Source of the DNA: Streptomyces cellulosae
Lineage (GTDB): Bacteria; Actinomycetota; Actinomycetes; Streptomycetales; Streptomycetaceae
Direction of reading: 5' to 3'
Assembly: GCF_000721105.1 (NCBI RefSeq)
Contig: NZ_JOEV01000009.1
Location: 62,001 to 126,000 of the forward strand
Length of the DNA stretch: 64,000 nucleotides
Shown here: positions 42,151 through 52,511 of the stretch, in pieces
Layout of the letters: each line of letters starts with the position of its first letter
Numbering within the stretch: the first letter of the stretch is position 1
Made by a program: the position numbers and the translations under genes
The notes under the pieces: model-generated
Database searches by the model: none
What the model saw: the letters and a program-made list of their open reading frames with translations, nothing else
What the model was told of the DNA's origin: nothing

Positions 42151-42579
42151 TCAGGCCTCGGTCGACTCAGCCGAAGAGGACTCAGCGGGAGCCTCGTCCT
42201 TCTTCTCGGCCTTCTTCTTCGGGGTGATCGCCTCACCCTTGCCCTCGTCGTCGCCGCCGAGAGCCTCGAACGTCGGACGCGCGGCCTTCTCGGCCGGCTG
42301 GAGCAGCGGAGCCGGGGCGGGCTCGCCCTTGAACTTCTGCCAGTCGCCGGTCTTCTTCAGGATGGCGAGCACGGGCTCGGTCGGCTGAGCGCCGACGGAG
42401 AGCCAGTAGGCCACGCGGTCGGCGTCGACCTCGATGCGCGAGGGGTTCTGCACCGGGTGGTACAGGCCGATCTCCTCGATCGCACGACCGTCACGACGGG
42501 TACGGGAGTCGGCGACGACGATGCGGTAGTGAGGCGCGCGGATCTTGCCCAGACGCTTCAGCTTGATCTTGACTGCCAC
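42151..42579 (-). CDS. rpsP: 30S ribosomal protein S16
   Basis: A 142-residue S16. The conserved first 80 residues ([55 protein letters not shown]) are followed by a charged, low-complexity extension ([21 protein letters not shown]) typical of actinobacterial S16 and absent in E. coli. The GTG at 42579 has AGGAGA about 11 nt upstream. It is the first gene of the operon. Confidence 0.95.
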   Translation of the reverse strand: MAVKIKLKRLGKIRAPHYRIVVADSRTRRDGRAIEEIGLYHPVQNPSRIEVDADRVAYWLSVGAQPTEPVLAILKKTGDWQKFKGEPAPAPLLQPAEKAARPTFEALGGDDEGKGEAITPKKKAEKKDEAPAESSSAESTEA

Positions 42580-42914
42580 GGGAGTGGGTTCTCCTGAATT
42601 TGACGTGGTTGGGCACGGCAGATGGCCGCGTGGGGTTGCGGTACCCGAGTGCCCGATGGACGCGTCAGCCGGAGGCGAGAGGGTTCCTGTGCGGCTGTCG
42701 AGTACAGCTAGCCATTGTGCCATACCCGGCGGGTCGCTCTGGACCGAGGCTGTGGTGAAGCATGCCTGAGAGGCACCCGGCGCTGCTGGACAGCTCGGGT
42801 GCGGGATCCTGCGCCGCCGGGTGCCGTCGGCGGAGTGCGCGACGGCACCCCCTGTACCCGTGCCGCGGGCTCGACCGGCAGCCACGAGATGCCGGTGCTC
42901 GCCCCTCGCCCGGG
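42580..42914. promoter_or_regulatory. rpsP promoter region and downstream hairpin of the SprT-like gene
   Basis: About 335 bases without a gene. The rpsP promoter should lie here on the minus strand, most likely near 42700-42735 where TATGGCACAATGG occurs. A perfect 11-bp hairpin (42772-42825) ends the SprT-like gene. Confidence 0.45.
42772..42825 (-). terminator. hairpin terminator after the SprT-like gene
   Basis: GGCACCCGGCG (42772-42782) and CGCCGGGTGCC (42815-42825) are perfectly complementary, with a 32-nt loop. It lies about 90 nt after the gene's stop. Confidence 0.6.
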
Positions 42915-43517
42915 TCAGCCGGCCGCCGCGCCCACGACCTCCGGGATCCGGAACGGCTTCCCGCAGCCCCCGCACACGATCGGAGCCTGGGCCAGGACGG
43001 ACGGGACGACCCGTACGTTCCGGCCGCAGTCGCACACCGCCTTGACGCGGACGCCGCCGCCGGAGGAGCCGTGGCGGGCGGCCGGGCCGCGGAAGGTGCG
43101 GGAGGTGTCGGACGTGGTCGCCGCCGAGTGGGCCTTGAGGGCCCGCTGCAGGCGCTCGACGGTCGGGCGGTATCGGCGCTTCGCCTCGGGGGTGAGCACG
43201 ACCAGGGAGAAACCGCTGCTGGGATGCGGTTCCTCCGGGTGGTCGAGGCCCATCTCCTCGGCGATCGCGAGGAATCTGCGGTTGTGGTAGCGGCCGGCAC
43301 GGGAGGTGTCGCGAATGCCGCGCGCGGCGGCGATGCCATGGACTGCCTCGTGAAGCAGTCGCTCGAAGGAGAGCTCGTGACCGCAGGCGGACGACGACTC
43401 CCCGATCAGGGACTCTGGCGCGGCAAGATCGGGCAACTCGGGGTGGTACCGCTGAATGTCGGCCCACGCCTGTGCCAGCTCTGCGGCGAGAACAGGTGGT
43501 GTCTGTGTCGTGCTCAC
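42915..43517 (-). CDS. SprT-like zinc protein with HExxH and zinc ribbon
   Basis: A 200-residue protein of uncertain function. Residues 56-60 are HEAVH, a zincin-type HExxH, followed by [15 protein letters not shown] as in SprT-like proteins. Near the C-terminus CDCGRNVRV and CGGCGKPF form a four-cysteine zinc ribbon. This layout resembles SprT/Spartan-type peptidases that act on DNA-bound proteins, but the similarity is short. GTG 43517 is the most likely start; upstream extension (to 43688) lacks family features and a ribosome site. It stands alone between rpsP and proS. Confidence 0.65.
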   Translation of the reverse strand: MSTTQTPPVLAAELAQAWADIQRYHPELPDLAAPESLIGESSSACGHELSFERLLHEAVHGIAAARGIRDTSRAGRYHNRRFLAIAEEMGLDHPEEPHPSSGFSLVVLTPEAKRRYRPTVERLQRALKAHSAATTSDTSRTFRGPAARHGSSGGGVRVKAVCDCGRNVRVVPSVLAQAPIVCGGCGKPFRIPEVVGAAAG

Positions 43518-43777
43518 GTAATGACAACGAGCCAGGGTGCCGCTGTGTTCCGATTCCGGGGCATCCCAAATAATTTGCACGTACCCGTCAGTTTGCCGCT
43601 GATGCGTCCTGACGAGGGCGGGTGCGCTGATCTGTGGAGAAGCCGCACAGCTCCTCCCAAGGTGGTGCGTAGCCTGACGTACGTCCACCCGTCAGATCCC
43701 GTCCACGCGCCGAGGTGGCTGTGGTCCGCCGTTGCGCAAGGGGCGTTTCGGTCGCTCTCCCGCCGGAGGGCGTCACC

Positions 43778-45193
43778 TCAGTAAGCACGCGCGACGACCG
43801 CGACGTTACCGGGCGCGTCGTCGGCGTCGGGCACCGACCCGTCCTCGGCGACCAGACACCGTACGGTCACCGCGTGCTCGCCCAGCTCGGCCTCGCCGTC
43901 CTTCCCCAGCACCGCCCAGGGGATGCGGGCCCAGCGGCCGGCAGCGGCGGCCTCGACGGCCTCCTCGTTCGTCGACGCCTCCACGGTGCGGGACTCGCGG
44001 CGCTCGCGGGACTGGGTCAGCAGCAGCGCCTGGTCCTCTTCGAGGATCGCGGGGACAAGGGCCGCCAGCGCGTCCAGGGACACCGGCTCCTTGCCTCCCG
44101 GGATCCGCCGCACCAGCATCGCGGTGCCGTTCTCCAGGTCACGGGGTCCGACCTCGACGCGTACGGGTACGCCCTTGAGCTCCCAGTCGACGGCACGGCG
44201 GCCGAAGGGGGTGTCCACCCGGTCGTCGACGTGGACGCGCACCCCCGCGGCCCGCAGCCGGTCGCCGATCTCGTGGACCTTGGCGAGAACCGCTTCGTCG
44301 TCCTTGATCGCGAGGACGACGGCCTGGGTCTGTGCCAGTCGCGGCGGGACGCGCAGTCCGTTGTCGTCGCCGTGCATCATCACCAGGGCACCGATCATGC
44401 GAGTGGTCGACCCCCAGGAGGTCTGCCAGACCAGTTCCTGGGTGCCGTCCTTCGACAGATACGAGGTGTTGAAGGCCTTGGCGAAGTTCTGGCCCAGCTC
44501 GTGGCTGGTGGCCATCTGCAGGGCCTTGCCGTCGCCCATCATGCCTTCGAGCGTGAGGGTGTTGATCGCCCCGGCGAAGCGCTCGGCCGCCGTCTTGCGG
44601 CCGGGCACGACGTCCATCGCGAGGACGTTCACCATGAAGTCCTCGTAGACCCGGCGGTGGATGTGGGCGGCGAAGTCGCGGGCGTCCTCGTAGGTGGCGT
44701 GCGCGGTGTGGCCCTCCTGCCACAGGAACTCCGTCGTACGGAGGAACAGACGCGGCCTGAGCTCCCAACGCACCACGTTGGCCCACTGGTTGATCAGCAG
44801 GGGCAGGTCGCGGTAGCTCTGCACCCACTTCGAGAAGTAGTCGTTGACGATCATCTCGGAGGTGGGCCGGACGACCGCCGGCTCCTCCAGTTCCTTGCCG
44901 CCGCCGTGCGTGACGACCGCGAGTTCCGGCGCGAAGCCCTCGACGTGGTCCGCCTCCCGCGCGAGATAGGACTGCGGGATCAGCAGCGGGAAGTACGCGT
45001 TCTCGGTGCCCGTCTCCTTGATGCGGGCGTCCATCTCGGCCTGCATCCGCTCCCACAGCCCGTACCCGTACGGGCGGATCACCATGGTGCCGCGCACCGG
45101 ACCGTTGTCGGCCAGTTCGGCCTTGGCGATCAGATCCTGGTACCAGCGCGGGAAGTCGTCCGCCCGCGGGGTGAGAACGGGTGCCTTTGCCAT
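43778..45193 (-). CDS. proS: prolyl-tRNA synthetase, archaeal/eukaryotic (type 3) form
   Basis: A 471-residue class II synthetase that charges tRNA-Pro. Class II motifs are visible: motif 1 around RGTMVIRPYGYGLWERMQAEMD, motif 2 in LRTTEFLWQEGHTAH, the TSE element in RPTSEMIVNDYFSKW and motif 3 in the VWQTSWGSTTRMIGALVMMHGDD block. It lacks the insertion domain of the standard bacterial enzyme (about 565 residues), so it belongs to the archaeal/eukaryotic-like group. Streptomycetes usually also carry the long bacterial form elsewhere. The ATG at 45193 lies 6 nt after a -10-like TACCAT with no ribosome site, suggesting a leaderless mRNA. Confidence 0.92.
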   Translation of the reverse strand: MAKAPVLTPRADDFPRWYQDLIAKAELADNGPVRGTMVIRPYGYGLWERMQAEMDARIKETGTENAYFPLLIPQSYLAREADHVEGFAPELAVVTHGGGKELEEPAVVRPTSEMIVNDYFSKWVQSYRDLPLLINQWANVVRWELRPRLFLRTTEFLWQEGHTAHATYEDARDFAAHIHRRVYEDFMVNVLAMDVVPGRKTAAERFAGAINTLTLEGMMGDGKALQMATSHELGQNFAKAFNTSYLSKDGTQELVWQTSWGSTTRMIGALVMMHGDDNGLRVPPRLAQTQAVVLAIKDDEAVLAKVHEIGDRLRAAGVRVHVDDRVDTPFGRRAVDWELKGVPVRVEVGPRDLENGTAMLVRRIPGGKEPVSLDALAALVPAILEEDQALLLTQSRERRESRTVEASTNEEAVEAAAAGRWARIPWAVLGKDGEAELGEHAVTVRCLVAEDGSVPDADDAPGNVAVVARAY

Positions 45194-45392
45194 GGCGCGA
45201 TGGTACGGGCCCAGGTTGCCGGGATGTGAAATCTCGCCACAGGGGCACTCAGCCCGCAAGCCGGACCCGACAACCCCTGGACGCGCGGTCGAGTGCGGAG
45301 TTATCTGGCATACGGGGGGAGTGCGAGCGCACTGCACGGGGGCTACGGAAACGGGCACAGGGGAACCTCTCGGCGGATTGGGGCGCTTACCT

Positions 45393-46250
45393 ATGACACC
45401 TACGCTCGTGCGGCAGCACCGGTCCCAGGCGGGCGAAACGGCCCGCGTGGACCGCGGGGCACGCGCGCGTGACTGGTCGGAGATCCAGGAGCGGATGCTG
45501 GTGCCGCTCTACGAGGCCGTCTACGAGCGACTGGAAGTGGGCCTGAGCACCCGGCTGCTGGGGCTCGGCTGCGGTTCCGGGCTGGCCCTGCTGATGGCGG
45601 CCTCCAGAGGGGCCGCGGTCACGGGTGTCGACGACTCCTCTCCCCAGCGGCTCGACCTCGCGCGGGAGCGGCTGCTGCCCGAGGCGCGGGGCACGCGCGC
45701 GGGGGGCGAGACCCGGCTGGTCGGGGGAACGCCCCAGGACGCGGCCGACGCCACGACACCGGCGTACACCCTGGTGACCGCCTTCGAGCCCATCGGGTGT
45801 CTCGCGGGCGACTCCGAGGGCCTCGGTGAGCTGCTCGCCTCGGCGACGCCGCTGGCCGAGCGGGGGGCTGCCGTGGTGCTGGCCGGCTGGGGCCCGCCGG
45901 AACGGTGCGCCACGACCTCCGTCCTGCGGGTGGCCACCAAGCTGGCGGATCCGCTGCGCAGCGCGGGCAGCTGGCGCCCCGCCCTCCGGGACGACCTGGA
46001 GGAGGTCGCCCACCGCGCCGGACTCAAGCCGGACGGCTCCGGCCGGGTCGCCTGCCCCTTCGGGTACGCCGACACCGAGAGCGCCGTACGAGGGCTGCTG
46101 TCGACGGGACTGTTCGACGCGGCGATCTCCGCCACCGACCAGGCGCAGGTCGACAAGGAGCTGACGGAGGCCCTGCATCCGCACCGGCGCCGGGACGGCA
46201 CGGTGTGGATGCCGAACGTGTTCCGGTACCTGATCGCGCGTACGCCCTGA
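45393..46250 (+). CDS. class I SAM-dependent methyltransferase
   Basis: A 285-residue protein with the SAM-binding glycine motif LLGLGCGSGLALL, an acidic residue at the end of strand 2 (VTGVDDSS) and downstream strands compatible with a Rossmann methyltransferase (LVTAFEPIGCL). The substrate is unknown. The ATG at 45393 is chosen to begin shortly before the conserved domain. No good ribosome site is seen. It is divergent from proS and ends before a strong hairpin. Confidence 0.75.
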   Translation: MTPTLVRQHRSQAGETARVDRGARARDWSEIQERMLVPLYEAVYERLEVGLSTRLLGLGCGSGLALLMAASRGAAVTGVDDSSPQRLDLARERLLPEARGTRAGGETRLVGGTPQDAADATTPAYTLVTAFEPIGCLAGDSEGLGELLASATPLAERGAAVVLAGWGPPERCATTSVLRVATKLADPLRSAGSWRPALRDDLEEVAHRAGLKPDGSGRVACPFGYADTESAVRGLLSTGLFDAAISATDQAQVDKELTEALHPHRRRDGTVWMPNVFRYLIARTP

Positions 46251-46304
46251 GCACGAGGAGGGCGATCAGCGATGGATCGGCCGGAAATCTTCGGTGCTGA
46301 ACGC

Positions 46305-46338
46305 CTGAGGGCGCCCCTCCGGAGAAGGGCGCCCTCAG
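46305..46338. terminator. bidirectional hairpin between methyltransferase and ffh
   Basis: CTGAGGGCGCCC (46305-46316) and GGGCGCCCTCAG (46327-46338), a perfect 12-bp stem with a 10-nt loop, between convergent genes. Confidence 0.8.
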
Positions 46339-46357
46339 GGACGTAGGGCCGGGGCCG

Positions 46358-47911
46358 TCAGCCCATGAACTTCTTGAACTCGTCCGGCAGCTCGAAGTCC
46401 TGCGGGGCCTGCTGGCCGGGCACACCGAAGGCGCCGCCCCCCTGGGCCGCGGCGGCGCGGCGCGCGGCCTCCTCCTGCTCCTGCTGCTTGCGCTTCATCG
46501 GGTTGCCGGAGCGCTGCTTGCCCTTGGCCTTCTTGGGCTGCTTCTTGGAGCGGCCGGGGCCGCCGCCCATGCCCGGAACACCCGGCATCCCGGGCATGCC
46601 GCCGCCCTGAGCCATGCGGGACATCATCTTGCGGGCCTCGAAGAACCGCTCGACCAGGCCCTTCACCGCGCTGACCTCGACACCCGAACCCTTGGCGATA
46701 CGGGCACGGCGGGAGCCGTTGATGATCGTCGGCTCCTGGCGCTCGGCCGGGGTCATCGACTTGATGATCGCGCCGATGCGGTCGACCTCACGCTCGTCGA
46801 GGTTGTTGATCTGGTCCTTGATCTGGCCCATGCCCGGGAGCATGCCGAGCAGCTTGGAGATGGAGCCCATCTTCCTGACCTGCTCCATCTGGGCCAGGAA
46901 GTCGTCCAGGGTGAAGTCCTGGCCCTTCTTGGACGCCAGCTTGGAGGCCATTTTCTCGGCCTCTTCCTGGCTGAACGTCTTCTCCGCCTGTTCGATCAGG
47001 GTGAGCAGGTCACCCATGTCGAGGATGCGGGAGGCCATCCGGTCAGGGTGGAAGGCGTCGAAGTCCTCGAGCTTCTCGCCGTTCGACGCGAACATGATCG
47101 GCTTGCCGGTCACCGAGGCGATCGACAGGGCGGCACCACCGCGGGCGTCACCGTCGAGCTTGGAGAGAACGACACCGTCGAAGCCGACGCCGTCGCGGAA
47201 GGCCTCGGCGGTGTTGACCGCGTCCTGGCCGATCATCGCGTCGACGACGAACAGGATCTCGTCCGGCGAGACCGCGTCGCGGATGTCCGCGGCCTGCCGC
47301 ATCAGTTCCTGGTCGATGCCCAGGCGGCCGGCGGTGTCCACGATCACGATGTCGTGGACCTTGGACTTCGCGAAGTCGAGGGAGTCCTTGGCGACCTTGA
47401 CCGGGTCGCCGACGCCGTTGCCCGGCTCGGGCGCGTAGACCGCGACACCGGCGCGCTCGGCGACGACGCTGAGCTGGTTCACGGCGTTCGGGCGCTGGAG
47501 GTCGGCGGCGACCAGGAGCGGCGAGTGGCCCTGCTCCTTCAGCCAGCGGCCGAGCTTGCCCGCGAGGGTGGTCTTACCGGCACCCTGCAGACCCGCGAGC
47601 ATGATCACGGTCGGCGGCTGCTTGGCGAAGCGCAGGCGCCGGGTCTCGCCGCCCAGGATCGTGACGAGTTCCTCGTTGACGATCTTCAGGACCTGCTGGG
47701 CCGGGTTCAGCGCCCGCGAGACCTCGGCGCCGAGGGCACGCTCCTTGACGTTCTTGATGAACGTGCGGACGACAGGCAGGGCCACGTCCGCTTCGAGGAG
47801 TGCGATGCGGATCTCACGCGCCGTGGCGTCGATGTCCGCTTCGCTCAAGCGCCCCTTGCCGCGCAAGTTCTTGAAGGTCGCTGAAAGGCGATCGGAAAGA
47901 GTATCGAACAC
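46358..47911 (-). CDS. ffh: signal recognition particle protein Ffh
   Basis: A 517-residue SRP54-type GTPase that binds signal sequences on ribosomes together with 4.5S RNA. N domain (FDTLSDRLSATFKNLRGKGRLSEADIDA), G1 loop (GLQGAGKTTLAGKL), the DTAGR motif and the TKLDG-like LSKLDGDARGG are intact. The C-terminal M domain (RRARIAKGSGVEVSAV, then a Met/Gly-rich GMPGMPGVPGMGGG and a Lys-rich tail) binds RNA and signal peptides. The GTG at 47911 gives the normal N-terminus. Its receptor FtsY is encoded 8 kb to the right. Confidence 0.95.
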   Translation of the reverse strand: MFDTLSDRLSATFKNLRGKGRLSEADIDATAREIRIALLEADVALPVVRTFIKNVKERALGAEVSRALNPAQQVLKIVNEELVTILGGETRRLRFAKQPPTVIMLAGLQGAGKTTLAGKLGRWLKEQGHSPLLVAADLQRPNAVNQLSVVAERAGVAVYAPEPGNGVGDPVKVAKDSLDFAKSKVHDIVIVDTAGRLGIDQELMRQAADIRDAVSPDEILFVVDAMIGQDAVNTAEAFRDGVGFDGVVLSKLDGDARGGAALSIASVTGKPIMFASNGEKLEDFDAFHPDRMASRILDMGDLLTLIEQAEKTFSQEEAEKMASKLASKKGQDFTLDDFLAQMEQVRKMGSISKLLGMLPGMGQIKDQINNLDEREVDRIGAIIKSMTPAERQEPTIINGSRRARIAKGSGVEVSAVKGLVERFFEARKMMSRMAQGGGMPGMPGVPGMGGGPGRSKKQPKKAKGKQRSGNPMKRKQQEQEEAARRAAAAQGGGAFGVPGQQAPQDFELPDEFKKFMG

Positions 47912-47981
47912 GGCGGCGTCGGTCCTCGGAGTCGGGAGCAGTGTGAGCGTCTTCCAGGGTATCCGGCCGCGCAAGACAATC

Positions 47982-48013
47982 GTCCCCGCCCGCTGGAGAC
48001 AGCGGGCGGGGAC
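47982..48013 (-). terminator. strong hairpin terminator after glnD
   Basis: A perfect 13-bp stem, GTCCCCGCCCGCT (47982-47994) and its complement (48001-48013), with a 6-nt loop, 24 nt after the glnD stop. Confidence 0.8.
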
Positions 48014-48036
48014 AGGAACGCCGCGGGCCGTTCAGG

Positions 48037-50484
48037 TCATGCGCGCAGCGTCTCCTCCAGCCTGCGCGCGGCCGAGGCCGCCTCGCCGGCCGGCAACGGC
48101 ACGCCCTCGCCGGTGGTGACGTAGAAGGCGTCGACCGCGTTGGAACCCAGCGTGCTGACGTGCATGCTGCGCACCCGTACCTTCGCGTCCTCCAGCGCCC
48201 GCCCGATCCGGTGCAGCAGCCCGGGGGCGTCGTGAGCCCGGACCTCGATCACCGTCGCGTGCCGGGAGGCGGCCGGGGCGACCTTCACCCGGGCGGGGGG
48301 CGCGACCACCCCGCGGCGGCGCGGATAGGCCGCGTCCCGCTCGGCGAGCCGGGCGGTGATGTCCAGCGAGCCGTCGAGGGCCCGTACGAGGTCGGCGCGG
48401 AGCCGGGCGGCCTGCGGCAGGGAGCCGTACTCGGCGGCGACCCGCCAGTTCAGCAGCAGCACGGAGCCCTCGACGCCGTCCGGCAGGTCGAGGGTGCGCA
48501 GTTCGGCGGTGCGGACCGTGAGGCGGTGCATGGCGAGAACCCCGGCCACCGCGGGCAGCACGCCCGCCTGGTCCGGTACGGCGATGAGGAGCTCCACGCC
48601 GAGCGGCTCGGGGTCACCCGACGGCTGGTCCTCGGTCGGCGGTTCGGTCTGCGCGCGCAGCGACAGTACGGGGCCGCCCGTCGCCATGGCCTCGATCGCG
48701 AGCCGTTCCTGCTCGGCGGTGGGCGCGGCGGCCTCGGGGTCCTCCGGTTCGCCGCCGGAGAGGACCGCGGAGACCCGCTTGACCAGGTCGGCGACGAGGG
48801 AGCCGCGCCAGGACGACCAGGCGGCCGGGCCGGTGGCCAGCGCGTCCGCCTCGGTGAGCGCGTGCAGCAGCTCCAGCGTGCTCTGCGAGCCGACCGCCTC
48901 GGCGACGGAGCGCACGGTGGCCGGGTCCTCCAGGTCACGCCGGGTGGCCGTGTCGATGAGCAGCAGGTGATGGCGTACGAGGGTGGCGAGCACGGCCACC
49001 TCGGCGCGGTCGAAGCCGATGCGGGCGGCCACGTCCTTGGCGATGATCTCGCCGGCCACGGAGTGGTCGCCGGGCCAGCCCTTGCCGATGTCGTGCAGCA
49101 GCGCGGCGACCAGGAGGAGGTCGGGGCGGTGGACGCGGCGGGTGAACTCGGAGGCGCGCACGGCGGTCTCGATGAGGTGCCGGTCGACGGTCCACACGTG
49201 CACGGCGTTGCGCTGCGGCCGGCAGCGCACCCGCTCCCAGTCGGGCAGCAGCCGGGTGATCAGCCCTTCGGCCTCCAGCGCCTCCCAGACGTCGATGGTG
49301 GGCTGCCCGGACCCGAGCAGCGTCACCAGCTGTTCGCGGGCCTCGGCGGGCCAGGGCGTGGGCAGGGGGCGCACGGCGGCCGCCATCCGCCGTACGGCGT
49401 GCAGGGAGAGCGGAAGCCCGGCCTCCGCGGCGGCGGCCGCGGCACGCAGTGGGAGCACCGGATCGCGCTCGGGGCGCGCGGCGCGGGCGAGCACCACCTC
49501 GCCGTCCTGTTCCACCACGCCTTCGGCCAGTGGGGACCGCTCGGCGACGGGCTTGCCGCCCCCGAGCATGGCGCGCAGCCGCGGCCGCACGGCGCGCGAC
49601 TTGAGCACGCGCCCCACTTCACGCCAGGTGACATCACTGGCGTACGAGATGACCCGCGCCGCCTCGTACACCTGCCGCAGCAGGGTGTCGGCGTCGAGCA
49701 GGCCGAGCTCGGCCGCGACCTGGTCCTGTTCCTGGAGTGCGAGCCGGTCGGTCGCGCGGCCCGTGGTCAGGTGCAGGGCGTCCCGGACGTCGAGGAGCCG
49801 GCGCCGCGCGTCGTCGAGGCCCTCGCGCGGGGCGTCGGCCAGCCAGGAGGCGGCGACGGCGCGCAGGGCGGTGGCGTCGCGCAGACCGCCGCGCGCCTCC
49901 TTGAGGTCCGGCTCCAGCAGGTACTGCAGCTCACCCTGCCGCTCGCCGCGCTCGGCGCACAGTTCCTGGAGCTCGGGCAGGCGTTTGGGGGCCTGGTTGC
50001 GCCAGTCGGCGAGGACGGCGGTGCGCAGGCCGGCGGTGAGAGCGAGGTCACCGGCGAGGTGGCGGGCGTCCAGCAGGCCCAGTTGCACCTTGAGGTCCTC
50101 GGCGGCCGTCTTGCGGGCCTCGGCGGGCGTACGCACCGAGTGGTCCAGGGCCAGGCCCAGGTCCCAGACGGGGTACCAGAGGCGGTCGGCCAGGGCCGCG
50201 ACCGCGTCGGAGTCGCTGCCGTCGTGCAGCAGGAGCAGGTCCAGGTCGCTGCGGGGGGACAGTTCCCCGCGGCCGTAGCCGCCGACGGCGACCAGGGAGA
50301 CCCCGCGCAAGCCCTCGGCGCCGGCGCCGAACAGCCCCGACAACCAGTCGTCCGTGAGCTCGGACAGCGCCGCACGGCGCGGCGGCCCGGACTGCACCCC
50401 CTCGGTGAGGAGACGCAGCCGGGCCGCCGCATAGCCGCTGGGTCCCGAGTCCTCTGCATCCTTGCGCATGTCCGTACTCGTCAC
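48037..50484 (-). CDS. glnD: PII nucleotidyltransferase GlnD
   Basis: An 815-residue bifunctional sensor. The nucleotidyltransferase motif is GGYGRGELSPRSDLDLLLLHDG (key G-S-x-R-S-D-x-D), followed by an HD-type domain (LLLVAALLHDIGKGWPGDHS) and two C-terminal ACT domains (ELLIAVPDQAGVLPAVAGVL and VIEVRAHDAPGLLHRIGRAL). In enteric bacteria it uridylylates PII; in Streptomyces coelicolor the modification of GlnK is known to be adenylylation. The GTG at 50484 has GGAG 8 nt upstream. It ends the amtB-glnK-glnD operon, 26 nt after glnK. Confidence 0.93.
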   Translation of the reverse strand: MTSTDMRKDAEDSGPSGYAAARLRLLTEGVQSGPPRRAALSELTDDWLSGLFGAGAEGLRGVSLVAVGGYGRGELSPRSDLDLLLLHDGSDSDAVAALADRLWYPVWDLGLALDHSVRTPAEARKTAAEDLKVQLGLLDARHLAGDLALTAGLRTAVLADWRNQAPKRLPELQELCAERGERQGELQYLLEPDLKEARGGLRDATALRAVAASWLADAPREGLDDARRRLLDVRDALHLTTGRATDRLALQEQDQVAAELGLLDADTLLRQVYEAARVISYASDVTWREVGRVLKSRAVRPRLRAMLGGGKPVAERSPLAEGVVEQDGEVVLARAARPERDPVLPLRAAAAAAEAGLPLSLHAVRRMAAAVRPLPTPWPAEAREQLVTLLGSGQPTIDVWEALEAEGLITRLLPDWERVRCRPQRNAVHVWTVDRHLIETAVRASEFTRRVHRPDLLLVAALLHDIGKGWPGDHSVAGEIIAKDVAARIGFDRAEVAVLATLVRHHLLLIDTATRRDLEDPATVRSVAEAVGSQSTLELLHALTEADALATGPAAWSSWRGSLVADLVKRVSAVLSGGEPEDPEAAAPTAEQERLAIEAMATGGPVLSLRAQTEPPTEDQPSGDPEPLGVELLIAVPDQAGVLPAVAGVLAMHRLTVRTAELRTLDLPDGVEGSVLLLNWRVAAEYGSLPQAARLRADLVRALDGSLDITARLAERDAAYPRRRGVVAPPARVKVAPAASRHATVIEVRAHDAPGLLHRIGRALEDAKVRVRSMHVSTLGSNAVDAFYVTTGEGVPLPAGEAASAARRLEETLRA

Positions 50485-50510
50485 CCAGTGGCTCCTGTTC
50501 TCTTCTGCTG

Positions 50511-52183
<1,673 letters not shown>

Positions 52184-52280
52184 CGGCGTCTCCTCGTCAT
52201 TGGTACGGCCCCGTGCGGGCGAAGCCTTGAGCGGTTATGAGGGGTGGGCCGGTTATGCGCCATGAGATTGACGCAGCGCG

Positions 52281-52318
52281 GTTTCGATGGAAGCCCCTCA
52301 TTGTTTCGCCGCCGTGAC
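52281..52318 (-). promoter_or_regulatory. GlnR-type operator upstream of amtB
   Basis: On the minus strand the sequence is GTCAC-N6-GAAAC-N6-GGGCT-N6-GAAAC. This matches the actinobacterial GlnR box gTnAC-n6-GaAAC repeated twice, with exact 6-nt spacers; only the third half-site (GGGCT) is degenerate. It should mediate activation of amtB-glnK-glnD under nitrogen limitation. Confidence 0.85.
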
Positions 52319-52410
52319 GAAGGCGCCTTGCGTGTTACGCCTCGATGAACTGGCAGATGTGGTCCGAGTCGATCGTTATCGTGGCGCAACCTTCGGTTCG
52401 GGGAAGCAGT

Positions 52411-52487
52411 CCGGCCGCGGTCGGCCTTCCGATGACCTGGCATGGGGGAGCCGAGTCGGGCAGTTCGGGAGGGCCGGCCGCGGCCGG
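52411..52487. terminator. long inverted repeat downstream of nsdA
   Basis: CCGGCCGCGGTCGGCC (52411-52426) and GGCCGGCCGCGGCCGG (52472-52487) pair over 16 bp with a single mismatch around a 45-nt loop. It lies 25 nt after the nsdA stop and before the amtB promoter, and would insulate the two. Confidence 0.55.
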
Positions 52488-52511
52488 GGTTCGGGGAGGC
52501 GGGCCGCCCCG

